The notes under the pieces were generated by a model, which saw only the letters and a program-made list of their open reading frames with translations, was not told the origin of the DNA and did not search any database. The position numbers and the translations under genes were made by a program. Source: Diadema setosum (lineage: Eukaryota; Echinodermata; Echinoidea; Diadematoida; Diadematidae). From it: a DNA stretch of 64,000 nt. Of this stretch, positions 46,801 through 60,100 are shown one piece after another; within the stretch, counting starts at the first letter, position 1, and every line of letters starts with the position of its first letter. The stretch is taken from assembly GCF_964275005.1 (NCBI RefSeq), contig NC_092697.1, forward strand, positions 17,882,638 through 17,946,637. Direction: 5' to 3'.

Positions 46801-49800
46801 AAAACAATTTTCACATGGTCGGTAACTTCACAAATTTGAAACGAAATATAGGCGTAACCTCCCCCCCCCCCAAAAAAAAAAAAAAAACCCAAAAACAAAC
46901 AAACAACAACAACAACAACAAACAAACAAACAAACAAACAAACAAAAAAGCTGTGGTTTGTATGGGGTTTTTTCTTTGTCAGTCCGTTTGTGCAGCGGGA
47001 ATTTCCATAAAACAGGTACATCGATTCATTCACTGAATGCACATAAATGTCAAACTCGTCTGGACAATCATTTCGTCAGTGAATAATGTACAGTTTTAGT
47101 TGATTTCAGTATGCCTTATGTGCTTGTGTCAAATAAAGATCTCTACAATAATCACTGATAATTTGCGATGACACAGAATTTCAAAGAATCACGCTATTCT
47201 ACTAGTGCTAACGAAAGCATGGAAAATTATCCCAGTGACCAGTAAAGGTAAGGTGCATTTTGAGCCAAAAAAAAAAATGTATTGTATTACCATTTACTTT
47301 CTCTCCCTCTCTCTCTCTCCCTCACTACTTACTACACACACTCCATGGATGTTTCATCAAGCATGTCGTCTTGACTATCCGACTTTTGTTGCCTTTTCTG
47401 CTTTTTCTTAACGTATTGCGTGCACATGGATAATTTATCACCTTGTAAAATGAGCAAACCGTGCAAATATTCGAAAGGAAAACTAAAATGGATGGAGATA
47501 CATTGACTTACTGTTTGGAGGAGCAGCAATGCACTGCTCGTCCGACCATGTTCCTAACCTGCTACTCATCACCGTCGGCTTAGTCATGATCCTAACACAG
47601 TACCAAACGTTGCCAACATCGAGATTGTATTGTATTGTTGATTGTATTGTTGTCTTAGAGGTGATATCCCCAAGGAAACTTTCCTGTACAGAATGAAATG
47701 TGTTTTAACAATGGTGGTCATGAAAACTATGTGCACTTGTGTTTTGCAAAGAACTGTGGGGTAGTATACTGCTGTATCTGTAACAAAACAGAAGGCCCTC
47801 AACGTCAAGTAGACAATTTTGAAAAGATATCGATACATTCTGAAGGCGGCTTAAAGGAGCTCTAGAATTATGATGTTGGTAACGTATGGAGTGATTGGGT
47901 CGTGCCCCACGATTCTATGGAATTGTGTGCCCATATACTTGAACTAGAAGGTTGTTGTTTTTTTTTTGTTTTTTTTTTCGTCTGCCAGTATCTCCTGCAC
48001 TTAACTGACTGCAGTGAGGATAACGATTTAAAAAAGCTAGTCTACAAAATGATGTAATTTCACCAGTAACGGGGATACGCTGAAACCATGATTATCTCCC
48101 CAACTTTTTACAGGTCTTCAAAGAAGGATGCTCTCTTCGCTACATGTTATGAACACATCGAAATTTCTAATTCATTGGATAGGCGCATCGTTCTTTGTTG
48201 CATATCAAGACTCCAGACACGTGAAGTGACGTCACCTGACACACACACACACACACACACAAATGACACCTATTTGTGTAAATTTAACATAAGATAATAC
48301 AATCAAAGTTAAACTTCCCAAGAGTTCTGCTACATTTCTATGGTTTCCTTCCTTTGATACCTGCCATGTCAACGTGAACAGCGACATTTTATTATCAACA
48401 TTGGTACAATCAGTTGATCTTCCCTGCTGTGTGTTTTCAAAAAATGCTGATAACCAAAATACAATCAGCTATTCCAAGGGAATGAAAAGAACTAGCAGTC
48501 CTTTAATAATTGTAAAAGTTGCTCTTTTTTATTATTAATTTTCTATCGTATAAAATCTACTCACGATCATGAGCGCTAGGTCGACATTATACCACTACCC
48601 ACTTTGCACTGTCCGTGTAATAATCGCGTGTATCTAACTCTTTCTCTCTTAAGCACATTTTTGTTTACAAACATTCTGAAACGTATTATTTCATTAGGGA
48701 AATTTGATATCTTGACTTTCGAGAAAAAAAAAAAATGCATGGGGCTGTATAGACCAAAGAAAAAAATGATTTGCTCTTCACGTTTGTATATAAGCATCAT
48801 TAGTACAAACCTCCTTCGACGTATTCACATACATGTCCACCAGCCATTGCAGCCATGTGGAGTGGGCAACATTTGTTTCTGGGAGGGAATAATTCCAGGA
48901 AATTTGAAGCTGTTGCTCTGTAGGAGATATTCTTGTGACATCAAGTTCGAACTGTTTCGGAGGATATGGTTCCGCTTTGAATGCAAAGAAATATGAAAGA
49001 CATTCACGTATTGAATAATGATAATAATAATAATAATACAAATAATAATAGCACTGATATTTCACAATAAATTGTATTCATAAACCATTAATCACATTCA
49101 TTATGTAAATAAATAAATAAAGGTTTGTCCTAACAAAAATATTCATAGTTTATCATAATTACAGTGGAACATGATTGTTGATGATAATTTCCATATTGCA
49201 TTAATTATTGATAGAACGCATTGTCATGTGTCATACAATATTCTCTGTTAGAAGTCTGGTCTACAGATCAGTAAAAAAAAATTGTGATTTGAGAAAAAAA
49301 AAATGTAGAAGGTCATTTACTTAAAATAAAGACACTTGAGATAAGACGTATTGATTGTATACGTTTTGTATCAACAGAGGCCTACCTTTTTTGTGGTTGT
49401 TGTTCAATTTCATTCCTGATTTATCGAGTCTAGGGAACTTATGCATTCTGATGGCTTTCTTAAAGATGTTTCATATTGATTTTAATTTTTCTTCAACCTC
49501 ACAAATTCTAAACAGAAAGATAATTGTTCCCAGCACAACTACTTCCTTTCCAACAATGAAAAATCAACTTGACTGTCAGAAAGATGCACAAAGATATGAG
49601 CAAATCTTACCTACGAACAACTCAATTCAACCAAAAGAACCTCGTATCATTTTCTATTCGTGTATGATTTAGAGTATTATCTCTTATATAATGTATGCCC
49701 TTTCAAGAATGTCATTCCCTAAAGGTCCTGTTTGCTTTTGGGAACAGTGATTTAAAGAAAAAAGTCAAGATATGGCATTTAATGCATATGTGTAGGTCTG

Positions 49801-52800
49801 TTGTAACACGAAAACATCCTATCATATAAAATTTTCGCGATAGAGCCTAAAATATAAGGAGATATCTGCTTTTTCCTCAATAGACCGTAAATGTAGACGG
49901 TTTAGTCTAAAATAATTTTTATTGATAACTCTTGTTCACATTTTGTATATTTAACAACACTTAACAGCGATATCAAAAATTTGGCAGTGGCTGTTTCTAT
50001 CCCTCACTCACATTTGAACTATTTTAAAGCACTAATGCCGGGTTTTTGTCTCGTCTGCATCCCATTATGCCTTTAAAAGGTAAAAGCATATGAAATATCT
50101 TTGTCTTTCCTGCTGTATTATAATCAATAATATTTTTAACATATTTCTCTTCACTTTTCATATTGACCAACCACTGGAATTTTCAACTCATGGGTTTTTA
50201 TTGGAATGAAAGACTGCAAGCTCAACACTGTTGGATGAATGAACAGAAAAAATAAACTAAACTAGATAAAAATAATAGCACAGGTCGTCTCGACTTCTTG
50301 GAGAATTTCAAGAAATCTATTTAGCTCCAAACTTTCGTCTTCACCAACCATTAATATGTCACATTGCTGGGAAGACTGAATTAGGCCTACTTGATCTTCT
50401 TTTCACGACATAGTGATGAGGAGCAGAATGATTAAATGCGAAAAAAAAAAAAAAAAAGATGTGAGGTGATGTATAAATGTTGGTGATTTTCAGGTATTTC
50501 AAATACATTCGGTCGATTCAAAACTTTGAGGGGCTACTTACATGATTGACACAAACAAATAGGTTCAAATCTCCCATTGTTCTAAGGAACATTCCAGAGT
50601 TTCAAAAGTATCAAACAACGACGGAACTAAGCAGCTGCTAAACGACAACTAAAACCATTATAAAGATAACAATAAAAACAGAGGAAAAACTCCAATTGAA
50701 ACAACAAATGTATGTTTTGAAATGAAAAAAAAAATGTATGCAATGTTTTGATACGTATACTATATATGTGTTACAAATGTGTATTTATATTAAAAAGTAG
50801 ATGGCAATATAAAACAGAATTAAAATTCAACTCACAATCCCTTGAAATCCAAAAGGTGAGATTTCCAGATGTTGGATCGGACATATGCCCTACAGCATTC
50901 CTTGTCAGGATTTTAATATAATACACTGTACCTCCCATGCGGTGCTCCGTCAAGTTGAAACGATACTCCCCACTGCTTGACTCGCATGACTGAAGTTCAC
51001 GATAGTTGCTGATGGAGAAAGAGAAAAAGTAATATACCTGAGTAAGTTTAGAACGTACATGAAGACAAAACAATAAGATAACTTTTCATTCGTTTAAAAT
51101 TGTTGTAACCAGTCACGTCCTTCACAGATATAAGAGCATACCTCAGTGCTAGATGTTGTCATGTCATGTCAGATTGATATTTGATGGGTGACACCTGTAC
51201 AAATGCTCATTCTATGCTTGGTGTTTACCCTTCATGTGGAGATGTTTATTGTTCTAGCGTACTTTGCCTTGGTTAGAAAGGTGTTCATGGCTATTATGTT
51301 CCCGACAGTTGGTGTGATTCAGTTCTCGACCACCACAGCTACACTCTTACCATTCAATGTAAAGATATGATAAGATATGATATCATTTTTAAATACTGCT
51401 TCTATGGCCGAGGCACACCATGGACTTACAACATTGTACATTAATGGATGGACACACATACACTAGACATACACTAGACATACGAACAGATGATTCGCGA
51501 TTTTTGTACGTCCTGTTTTTGTTTGTTGTGCCATTTTTATTTTTTGTATGTATGCATTTAGGTATGTATGTACTTATTGATTAAATGATTGATTGATTGA
51601 TCAATTGATTTATGATTTCATTCTTGTTCGTTTATTTATTCATTTATTTATTCATTTTAACTGATGGAGTGGTTTGCGTGGTAAACGATAGTGCTCCATG
51701 TTCGGACGTCTTCGCGTAACGTCTTGCTACGATTTGATTGATTTACACAGATCAATAAAGAACAAATGCAAGCAGCAGGTAAGTTATCATTGGTGAACAC
51801 TATGTTTCATGAGACTGATCTTGTACAATTTTTATTACATTGGGGCCTATTTCTGCGTAAAAATGAATTGATATTTTTTTTTTATAATACAAAAATATGT
51901 CAGCATACAAAACTATGCAGTGCAATGTGGTGACTAAATCACCTCACCGGGATAAAGTTAATTGCTGTGATTTTTTCACAAAAGGCTATAGTCGCCACTA
52001 GATATTAAACATTGTGAGGAAGGTCTACATCTTCAGCATTCAGTTACCTGGTTACAGTGACTTGTTATACACAATCTGCACGAAAACCTTGGCAATGATG
52101 CATAAAGAGTGGCGATGATGATGCTTTTCATTGTGCACAATATTTGATTTTCTTCACAGTTTGATAATCATACATACATTCCAGGTATTTGGAGCAACAA
52201 AAAAAAAAAAAAAAAAAAACGGTTGCAGCTCGTTATTCCGAAAGTTCGTTATTCCGAAGGCTCTTCACTCCGAAGATTCGTTATTCCGAAGGTTCCGAAT
52301 TTCATTTTCAGATGAACAAATCCACGGAATAACGAACCCTCGGAATAACGCCACAAATGTTCGGATTAACGAACCCTTTTTCATGTTCGGATTAAGGGTG
52401 GGATTTCACAGAGCACGCGAACGATTTGCGAAGGACGCGAATGACAAAATCCAACATTCGGAAAAGTTTTTCTCCGAATGTTTTCCGACAATGAAGCCGA
52501 AAACTATTCTTGCGCAATTTGTGCGAAGTTTCCACGACGTATGTGCGAATGTCGTGTGTATCATTGCTGAAGTACAGCATGTTACGTACACGAAGAATAC
52601 GCGACGGAAATGCGAACAACGAAAAATTTTCAATAATCATGGGAGAAAATGTACCCAAGGAGAGGTGGAAGCTGTCTTGAGTTGAAATTTTTTCTTTCCT
52701 CTATTTCTCCTTTCTTTTTCTCTCATTTCTCTATCGTGTGCTTGCCTACATTTTTTTCCTGGGACATATCTCCACTAGTAAAGCCTTTGATCTTTTTTTT

Positions 52801-54801
52801 TGCAGTTCCTCCAACACATAATCTCTATAGTTCAAATGAAAAAAAAAAAAAAAAAAGAAGTGTATTCTACGATTTTTTTTTTTGTATATCAAACATTTAT
52901 TTCTCCTTGCTTGTCTTTAATTTCTTTTGTTTGTATTAGTTGTTAATAATTGTTTGATGTTTAGATGTATGTTACGATTTTCATTTGTAGAAAACGTATA
53001 AGTCATACATCCCCCAAACGTGCGCTAAACGTTCGCAAGAATATCTCAAAAGGTACGCGAACAGTTTCTTGTATGTGTGTGAAATTTGTGCAAAGTTGAC
53101 TCATTTGCACTGAAAGGGTTAGATATAATGTCCCAGAATATTGTCAAGGCTGCTGAAATTCAGTTGAATTCATGCCATTTCTAACATTACAGCAATGCTT
53201 TTACACCCCTAAAAACACCCGGGTCAGAACTGACCCGGAAAAGGGTCCGTTGGGGTCACGCTCCGTTCCAGGTCAAAAATGACTTGGGATTTGATCATGA
53301 AGACCCGGAATGGGGTCACCCTGACCCAATTCATGACTCTGAATGGGGTCATATCTGACCCCATTCGTTGTCATTTCTGACCCGGAACGGAGTGCGGCCC
53401 CAACAGACACTTTTCCGGGTCAGACTGACCCGGATGTTTTTAGAGTGTAAAATTCATATTAACTGCTATGTTCTCATTGAGTGAATTAGCCGGGGTCAAC
53501 CCACGAGCTAGACACGCGGTAGTCATAAGGCCTATGAATGATAGACAAAGATGGCATTGAAAAATATCCAAGAGTCATATTTCCACCAGTCATATAACCC
53601 ATGAGCAAGACACTAACCAGCTTTACAAGTTCAAAAGCTAGAAAAGAAATGGAACAGGTTCACGATCTCGAAATAGGCAAATAAGGCCGACGAGCTCGAC
53701 AAAAGCTAAAACATAAGGTTCACGAGCTCAACACTATAAGCCCCGTGATGTAATGTCGAGCTAGTGGGAGTTTGGTTTTTGTATAGTGTCTATGTCAATG
53801 ATGAATAATATTAATAGTTACTAATATCAATTAGCGAATAATCTAATTCATTCATTGCATTATCAAAGCACACGAATTTGTTACAAGAACTATCGCACAA
53901 GACAGTTGTACCTTTGGAAATAGCCACATCTGGCATTTGTCGGTAGGTTTGTCTCAGGCACGGTCCATGTACAGATGAGAACTGTATAGTCATTACAGTG
54001 GCATTCCAATGAAGATCCTCGAGGTGGAACTGCAAAGATGAGGATTATTTATGTATGTCTTATAGTTGCATCATCTGTCACTGTATCCTAAGTTCTCTTC
54101 TATGATACACCCTATCACCATACATTCACCGCGAGAACACTAGCAACACCCAGTTTAGCCTACGCTTAAATGAGACACGTTGACACACGTTGATAATCAA
54201 CCTTAACAGTCATAGTGGGATTAATGCAAAATTTTGACAAACTGAAATCGTACTTTTAGAGGTAACATGATGTCCGTAGAGAATAATTAACATCGATTTC
54301 ACTAATTTCTGCGATGATCATTGTCCTCTCCTGTAGTCATTAGCTCTTCGATAATTTCATGAGAATCTACAGTATATTATGTATGTTCATGAAAACGGCA
54401 TGTCAAATATTTTCATCTATTTCAATTCTGTTCCTCTTAATTCATTGAATTCATGAATTTAATTTCATTTTTCTACAATAACATAATATGCACTTTACTA
54501 ATTCCTTTAGTGGCAGAAATCAAATGTAAAAAAAAACAACAATATGGATTGAACAGTGGTTAACAACAATAATTGAACACTTACAGAAACGATACAATAT
54601 AATGGGACTGAAGAAATAAAAATGCATGTATGTGTACACATTGTGCGATTGGACAGGGGTAAACAACAATAATTGAAAACTTACAGTAACGACACAACGT
54701 AATGAGACTGAAGCAATTAAATATGAAATATGAGTATACATTGTGCGAAAAAAGGATGGACCCACTAAAACAGACACACACACGCATTCACACATACACA
54801 C

Positions 54802-54832
<31 letters not shown>

Positions 54833-57091
54833 ATGATTGTAAAGTGTCAGCCCCACTTGGAAAAAAGAACGCCATTGAAACTATTGATCAAACCGCATCA
54901 AAACAACAAGAAGAAGTTTGGAACAAAAGACAAATTGGACAACAAAAATGTTGACATCCCACAAAGAGACGAAGAAAACAAATAAGATAGACAAAGAGAA
55001 CAAACAAACAAACATGAACAAATAATGGGACAGCAACAAGACAATTTACAGGGAAATACAACAAAATGACTCGACGATACGCCCCTACAGGAAACAAGAC
55101 TAACACATCAAGAGAGACTATGAGGTTCGACATGAATAAACAAGAGAAAACAAACAAACAAACAATCGTCATATTCTTCCTTACAGTATATCTAAAGCAT
55201 TGTTGTCATTTCGCAACGTTGCTATTTCGTTAAGACATGAACATTTCGTCGACGAAATGATTATTTCATGGGCTAAATCATCATTTTGTTACGAAATCCA
55301 CAGTCATTTCGTAAGGATACGAACATTTCGATTTCGTGGACGAAATGACTAATTTCGTAACGAAAGGGACTATGCGACACTTGGCGCCCCATAGAGCTAT
55401 GCCTTTCGCAGTCCTGCTCTGATAAGTTTGTTTCGTATATTTGTTTGTTTCACATGTACTTACTGCCTATACGCACACTGTACGACCTAATTGTCACGTT
55501 CGTTTCTGAATCACATGAGTAGCTTCCGGCATCTTTCCACGTGGTGTTTGGTATACGCAACACTGAGACGTTTCCCGAGTTATCGACTCCGTCATAAACC
55601 TCTGTGCCGTTGTGTCTCCAGATCACGCGGGATCCAGCTGAGAGATCCGAAGACTCATTCACACACTTCAGCTGCAACTCTTGGTTTCTCTCACAGGCAA
55701 CATACAGTTCTGTGAGATATGGATGCAATATTGACGTATGACAAAAGATCATACACATACTCTTAATCAATCAAGAGAACCAAAAAATGTAGTAAAATAA
55801 TATTTTGCTACTATACTTTGCTTTTTTTATGTTGGATATCATACATACATATATCAGTTCTATACCCCCAGAATACGCTTGATTTCGTACAGACATTATT
55901 TCATATCAGACATTTCAACATCAAAGTCATTTTTTTTTTTGTGCTAATGCCTATTAGAATTATGCATCACTACAACTAGAATACTAGAATTCGTAATGCA
56001 CAATATTCAACAAGACTCAATGTCCAAAACTCACAGCATCATAAGGCTCTTACGGCAAATTACAAACTTTGATTATGTCTAACCTCTCTTGCTGTAATTA
56101 ATTTAGTTACATAAAACCAATCCCGTCAAAAACTACCTAGGCTTTGTGATAAAACGCTCTCTCCGCAGATCACACAATATTTTATAATTGGTTGATCCAA
56201 ATTACTTTCCCAATAACTCCTAGTGACGGCGTGATCTGAAATGTTCGGTCACAAATGCCTATATGAACTGCTACTAACGCCGTAAGAACGATTGTTAGAG
56301 CATTTTGTAAGATCTTCTTAAGAAGGTCGTTCTTACGAACGTCTTATGAAGATTATGAGTCATTCGTATGAACGCCGTACGAATATCCGTTCTTACGGCT
56401 TTCTCACGAATGCTGTAAGAGATTTCTGTGAACAATTTACGGCGTTCTTACGATCATCTCAAGAATTTGAGGCTTCCAGAATCATCTCGCGACCCCACGA
56501 AATCTTCAAAAATCCTGCGGAGCTCTTTCATTGTTCTTACGTCGTTCGCACGACCGCCTTACGAAACGGGGGTTTCGTACGATATGTGGAAAGAAATCTT
56601 GGACAAGACCACCAACCAGGCTGCGAACGACGAACGGTTTAAGAAAAGTTTACGAACGCTGTTTTCGTACGACCGTCTTATGAAGATCTTACGAAATGGT
56701 TTCAAAATCGTTTTTACGGCGTTCGTAACGATTCGTAAAGGCATTTGTGCACGAGCCTTCAGGCTTTCGAGCCAAAACTTACCTTTGGGTGGATATAGAG
56801 TGCACACTTTTTGAGACCAGGTCTCCTTTCCCATGCAGGTCAATTTCACACAATGTTGCACATCTGGAAGATTTGTTGACATCAAAATGAAGGGCTGTGT
56901 TAAAGACCAGGCCATCTCTGTCTGTCAGATAAGAAGGAGTGACAGGGAGAAAGACGAGTGAAATCTGTTTTTTGGATGTTAACTAGTTGTGCATAAGACA
57001 TGGCAATGCTCGTCATACAACAATAAACAAGTGGTCTTGGTCCAATAAAGAAGTCTGCTGGAAAACACTTAAAAGGACAAATCACCGAATG

Positions 57092-57184
<93 letters not shown>

Positions 57185-60100
57185 TGAATGACTGCAACAT
57201 TATTAGAAGAACACGTCAGCGAGGAAAATCGGTTATGAATCTTTATAACAGTTTAGGTGCCGCCATCCCTGGATGGGAGGAATACAACAGTTTGTGACGT
57301 CACTGCAGGGCAACGACATAAAGAAAATGATAAGGAGAATTGAACATGTTTTCATACTTAGTATTTCCTGCAAAATCAAAGCACTCTTGACCGACCTCTT
57401 TCTAAAAGTGGAGAAATGATGTTGCCCTTAAAGGGGATGGCTAGTAACTGATCAGTGGGAATCAGTGGGAATGCTGGGGGATGATTGTTCCAATCATTGT
57501 GAGATTCATTTTAGAGTACATTATATCATATCTATTGTTGTGGTAAAAATATTTGCTTCAGAATGGTCTCATATTCAAGTAATGTGCAGTTTACTGTTTC
57601 CAGGCTAGCATGCCTGTACAGTGACGGGGCATTAAACTGCACATTACTTGAATATGAGACCGTTCTGAAGCAAACAATTTTCACACAACAGATATATGAT
57701 GTACTCTTAAAGGGAACGTAAACCCAAAGACCAATGTGGATTGAGTGAAAGCAGCAACATTAGTAGGACACATCAGTGAAAGTTTGAGGATAATCGGACA
57801 ATCGATGCAAAAGTTATGAATTCTTAAAATTTTGGTGTTGGAACCGCTGGATGAGGAGACTACTAGAGGTTGTGACGTATGAGTGGACAACAATACAAAG
57901 AAAATATAAAGAAAATTTAACAAAAATCCACTTTTCTAGCATTATGAAAGAGCACTTGACTAACCGCTTTCAGAAAGCAGGGGGAATAATTGCTACCCTT
58001 AACATATGTCAGTATCAAGTTGATGGAATTTGTAATTTTCATGAAAAATGAATATTTGTGGAATTTTCTTTATATTTTCTTTATATTGTTGTCCACTCGT
58101 ACGTCATAACTTTTAGTAGTCTCTTCATCCAGCGGTTCCAACACCAAAACTTTAAAAATTCATAACTTTTGCATCGATTGTCCGATTTTCCTCAAACTTT
58201 CACTGACATGTTCTACTAATGTTGTTGCTTTCACTCAATCCACATTGTTCTTTGGGTTTGCGTTCCCTTTAAATGAATCCACAAAGATTGGAACAATCAT
58301 CCCCCAGCATTCCCACTGATTCCCACTGATCAGTTACTAGCCATCGCCTTTAACATGCACCAGTAAAACGTCGACCGAGAATGTATTTTTCAGTCAAAAA
58401 AAAAAAAAATGTGGAATTCTCTTCGAATTTTCCTAATATCGTTGCACTGCAGTGATGTCACAATCTCTTGGAGTCTTTTTATTCGGTGGTGGCGGCACTG
58501 AAAATAATTTTTTTTAAAAAGGAAACAATATTTTTGAACCTATTATTCGATTTTCCTCAAACTTCAATGATGTATGGATGTGGTCTACGAATATTGTTGT
58601 ATTCATTTAATCTTCATAAGGTGACATTTTTCTTTACGAGTCAGAGAGAGGGAAAGGTAAGACTAATCACAAGAAGTGGAGAGAAAACGGACAATTACAT
58701 AGCATTTGGAAATAAACAAGGGTAACAGTACCACCCATAATCCAAATCTCGGATCGGCTCAATTTCTAAACTTCAGGAATTCGATGTAGCATATTGGTTG
58801 GTAAATTGAGTTTACAAATCATTAGTGAAATCAGCGAGACTATTTGAAGCGACACATTATAGTTTATCTCAACATCAAATTGTTGTATTCATAATTCGCA
58901 GCGTTGATAGTATTCGTCATTGTGATTGTAGCTGCCTTAGTTTACTTCAAATGTGTGTGTGGTATCAAGTCAAGTTCATTATGTGATAATGTACGCACCG
59001 TCGAATTTAATGTTTCTCCTGTTGTATGATTCACGTCATAGTGTGGAGTTTCGCAATTGTGATGGTTCCAAGACACATTGAGCAGCAATTCACCATGACA
59101 ATTTGCTGCAGTTTCAATCTTCAAATTCTGAAATTCTCTTCTTATATCTGAAAAAAAAAGAAACATAGATATACATAACATTTGCAAGAATTATTTTGTG
59201 TTTGTGTTTGATCAAATATAAAATGACAAACAAATGACACCAAATGATAAAGGATTTGAGATCGGGATTTTAAATGACGGTTTTGGAAATTACCTGCATA
59301 CCCTTTTCCCTCCCCCTCCTATTCCCCCTCATCGCCTACCCCCTTCAAATAAATAGGTGTTTTTGTGTAGTTTTTGTTTGTTTTTGTTTGTTTTTGTTTT
59401 TCCACATTGCATCGCTTTAAATACAAATTTGTCACAGAGCAGTGATAATAATGCATTACCAGTTTTACAAAGTAAAACATCTCTAAAGAAGCACTTCCAA
59501 CACAACACAAACAAGGGTTGCAACTTACAGATGGATAATGCTTATAATACTTTCAAAACTACTTGACTGCTCGTCAAAACTTTGACCACTTCAAACAGGG
59601 TTACATGCACTTGAGCTATATCTGTGACCGTGCATCACAAAACGAACAAAAAGTCGCATACACTGATTTTGTGTGAGGACTGAAAATATGTGAAATGGGT
59701 CAACCCAGCCGAACTTGACTTTGTCATATTTTCTGAAAGAGCAATTCTTCTTCTCCATTGTGCTATAATTTGGGATCATAAAACGGGTAGGAAAGTGTAT
59801 TTTTGAGCAGTTTATCCCGAACATTTTTTTTTTTGGTAGAATAGTGTGATTAGGTTTGTTTTTAGAATCCCCTTTTCATTTCTTAAAAACCTTGTACGCA
59901 CTCTTCACTTTCCACATCCCACCCTACATCCAACTGGACCCCATGGAAGACCAGCTTAGTGTAGCTGAATATATATGGGTTATCCAGCCATCTTCACAGA
60001 TGGAAATGAACAACAAAATAACTTTTGAAAGGATAATGCTACCCCTTTGAAAGTTGGTATTTGGTATGGACAAAATGTGTTAATAAGGCATGCCTAATTT

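Larger units (their letters stand above)
51009..53911 (-). other. Intron inside the D1 domain, rich in palindromic elements
   Basis: Holds the TTCGTTATTCC element (52222-52390), a possible further element (52390-53110, start GGGTGGGATTTCACAGAG) whose right end could not be defined, and the 53211-53450 palindrome. Confidence 0.6.
57182..58625. mobile_element. Old MITE family B relative, split by a family A insertion
   Basis: The left arm (57182-57427) and right arm (58354-58625) are inverted relatives: 'actgcaacatta', 'gaggaaaatcg', 'gtgccgcca', 'gtgacgtcactgcag' against the complements at the right. The same block order occurs in the intact B copy at 57711-58268, so this is an older member. 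Its outer ends are worn. Confidence 0.65.

Noticed and set aside
52131-52685. 184-codon open frame
   Set aside because: Crosses an A-run and the TTCGTTATTCC palindrome; no splice signals or domain.
52390-53110. Further transposon starting GGGTGGGATTTCACAGAG
   Set aside because: No matching inverted right end or flanking duplication could be found.
53811-54035. 74-codon minus frame with an ATG over exon 5
   Set aside because: Different frame from the C-x-W domain and does not connect in phase with exons on either side.
56346-56915. Open frames of 98, 128 and 118 codons
   Set aside because: Mostly the arms of the 56250-56750 palindrome; only the 3' part on the minus strand (56783-56921) is a real exon.
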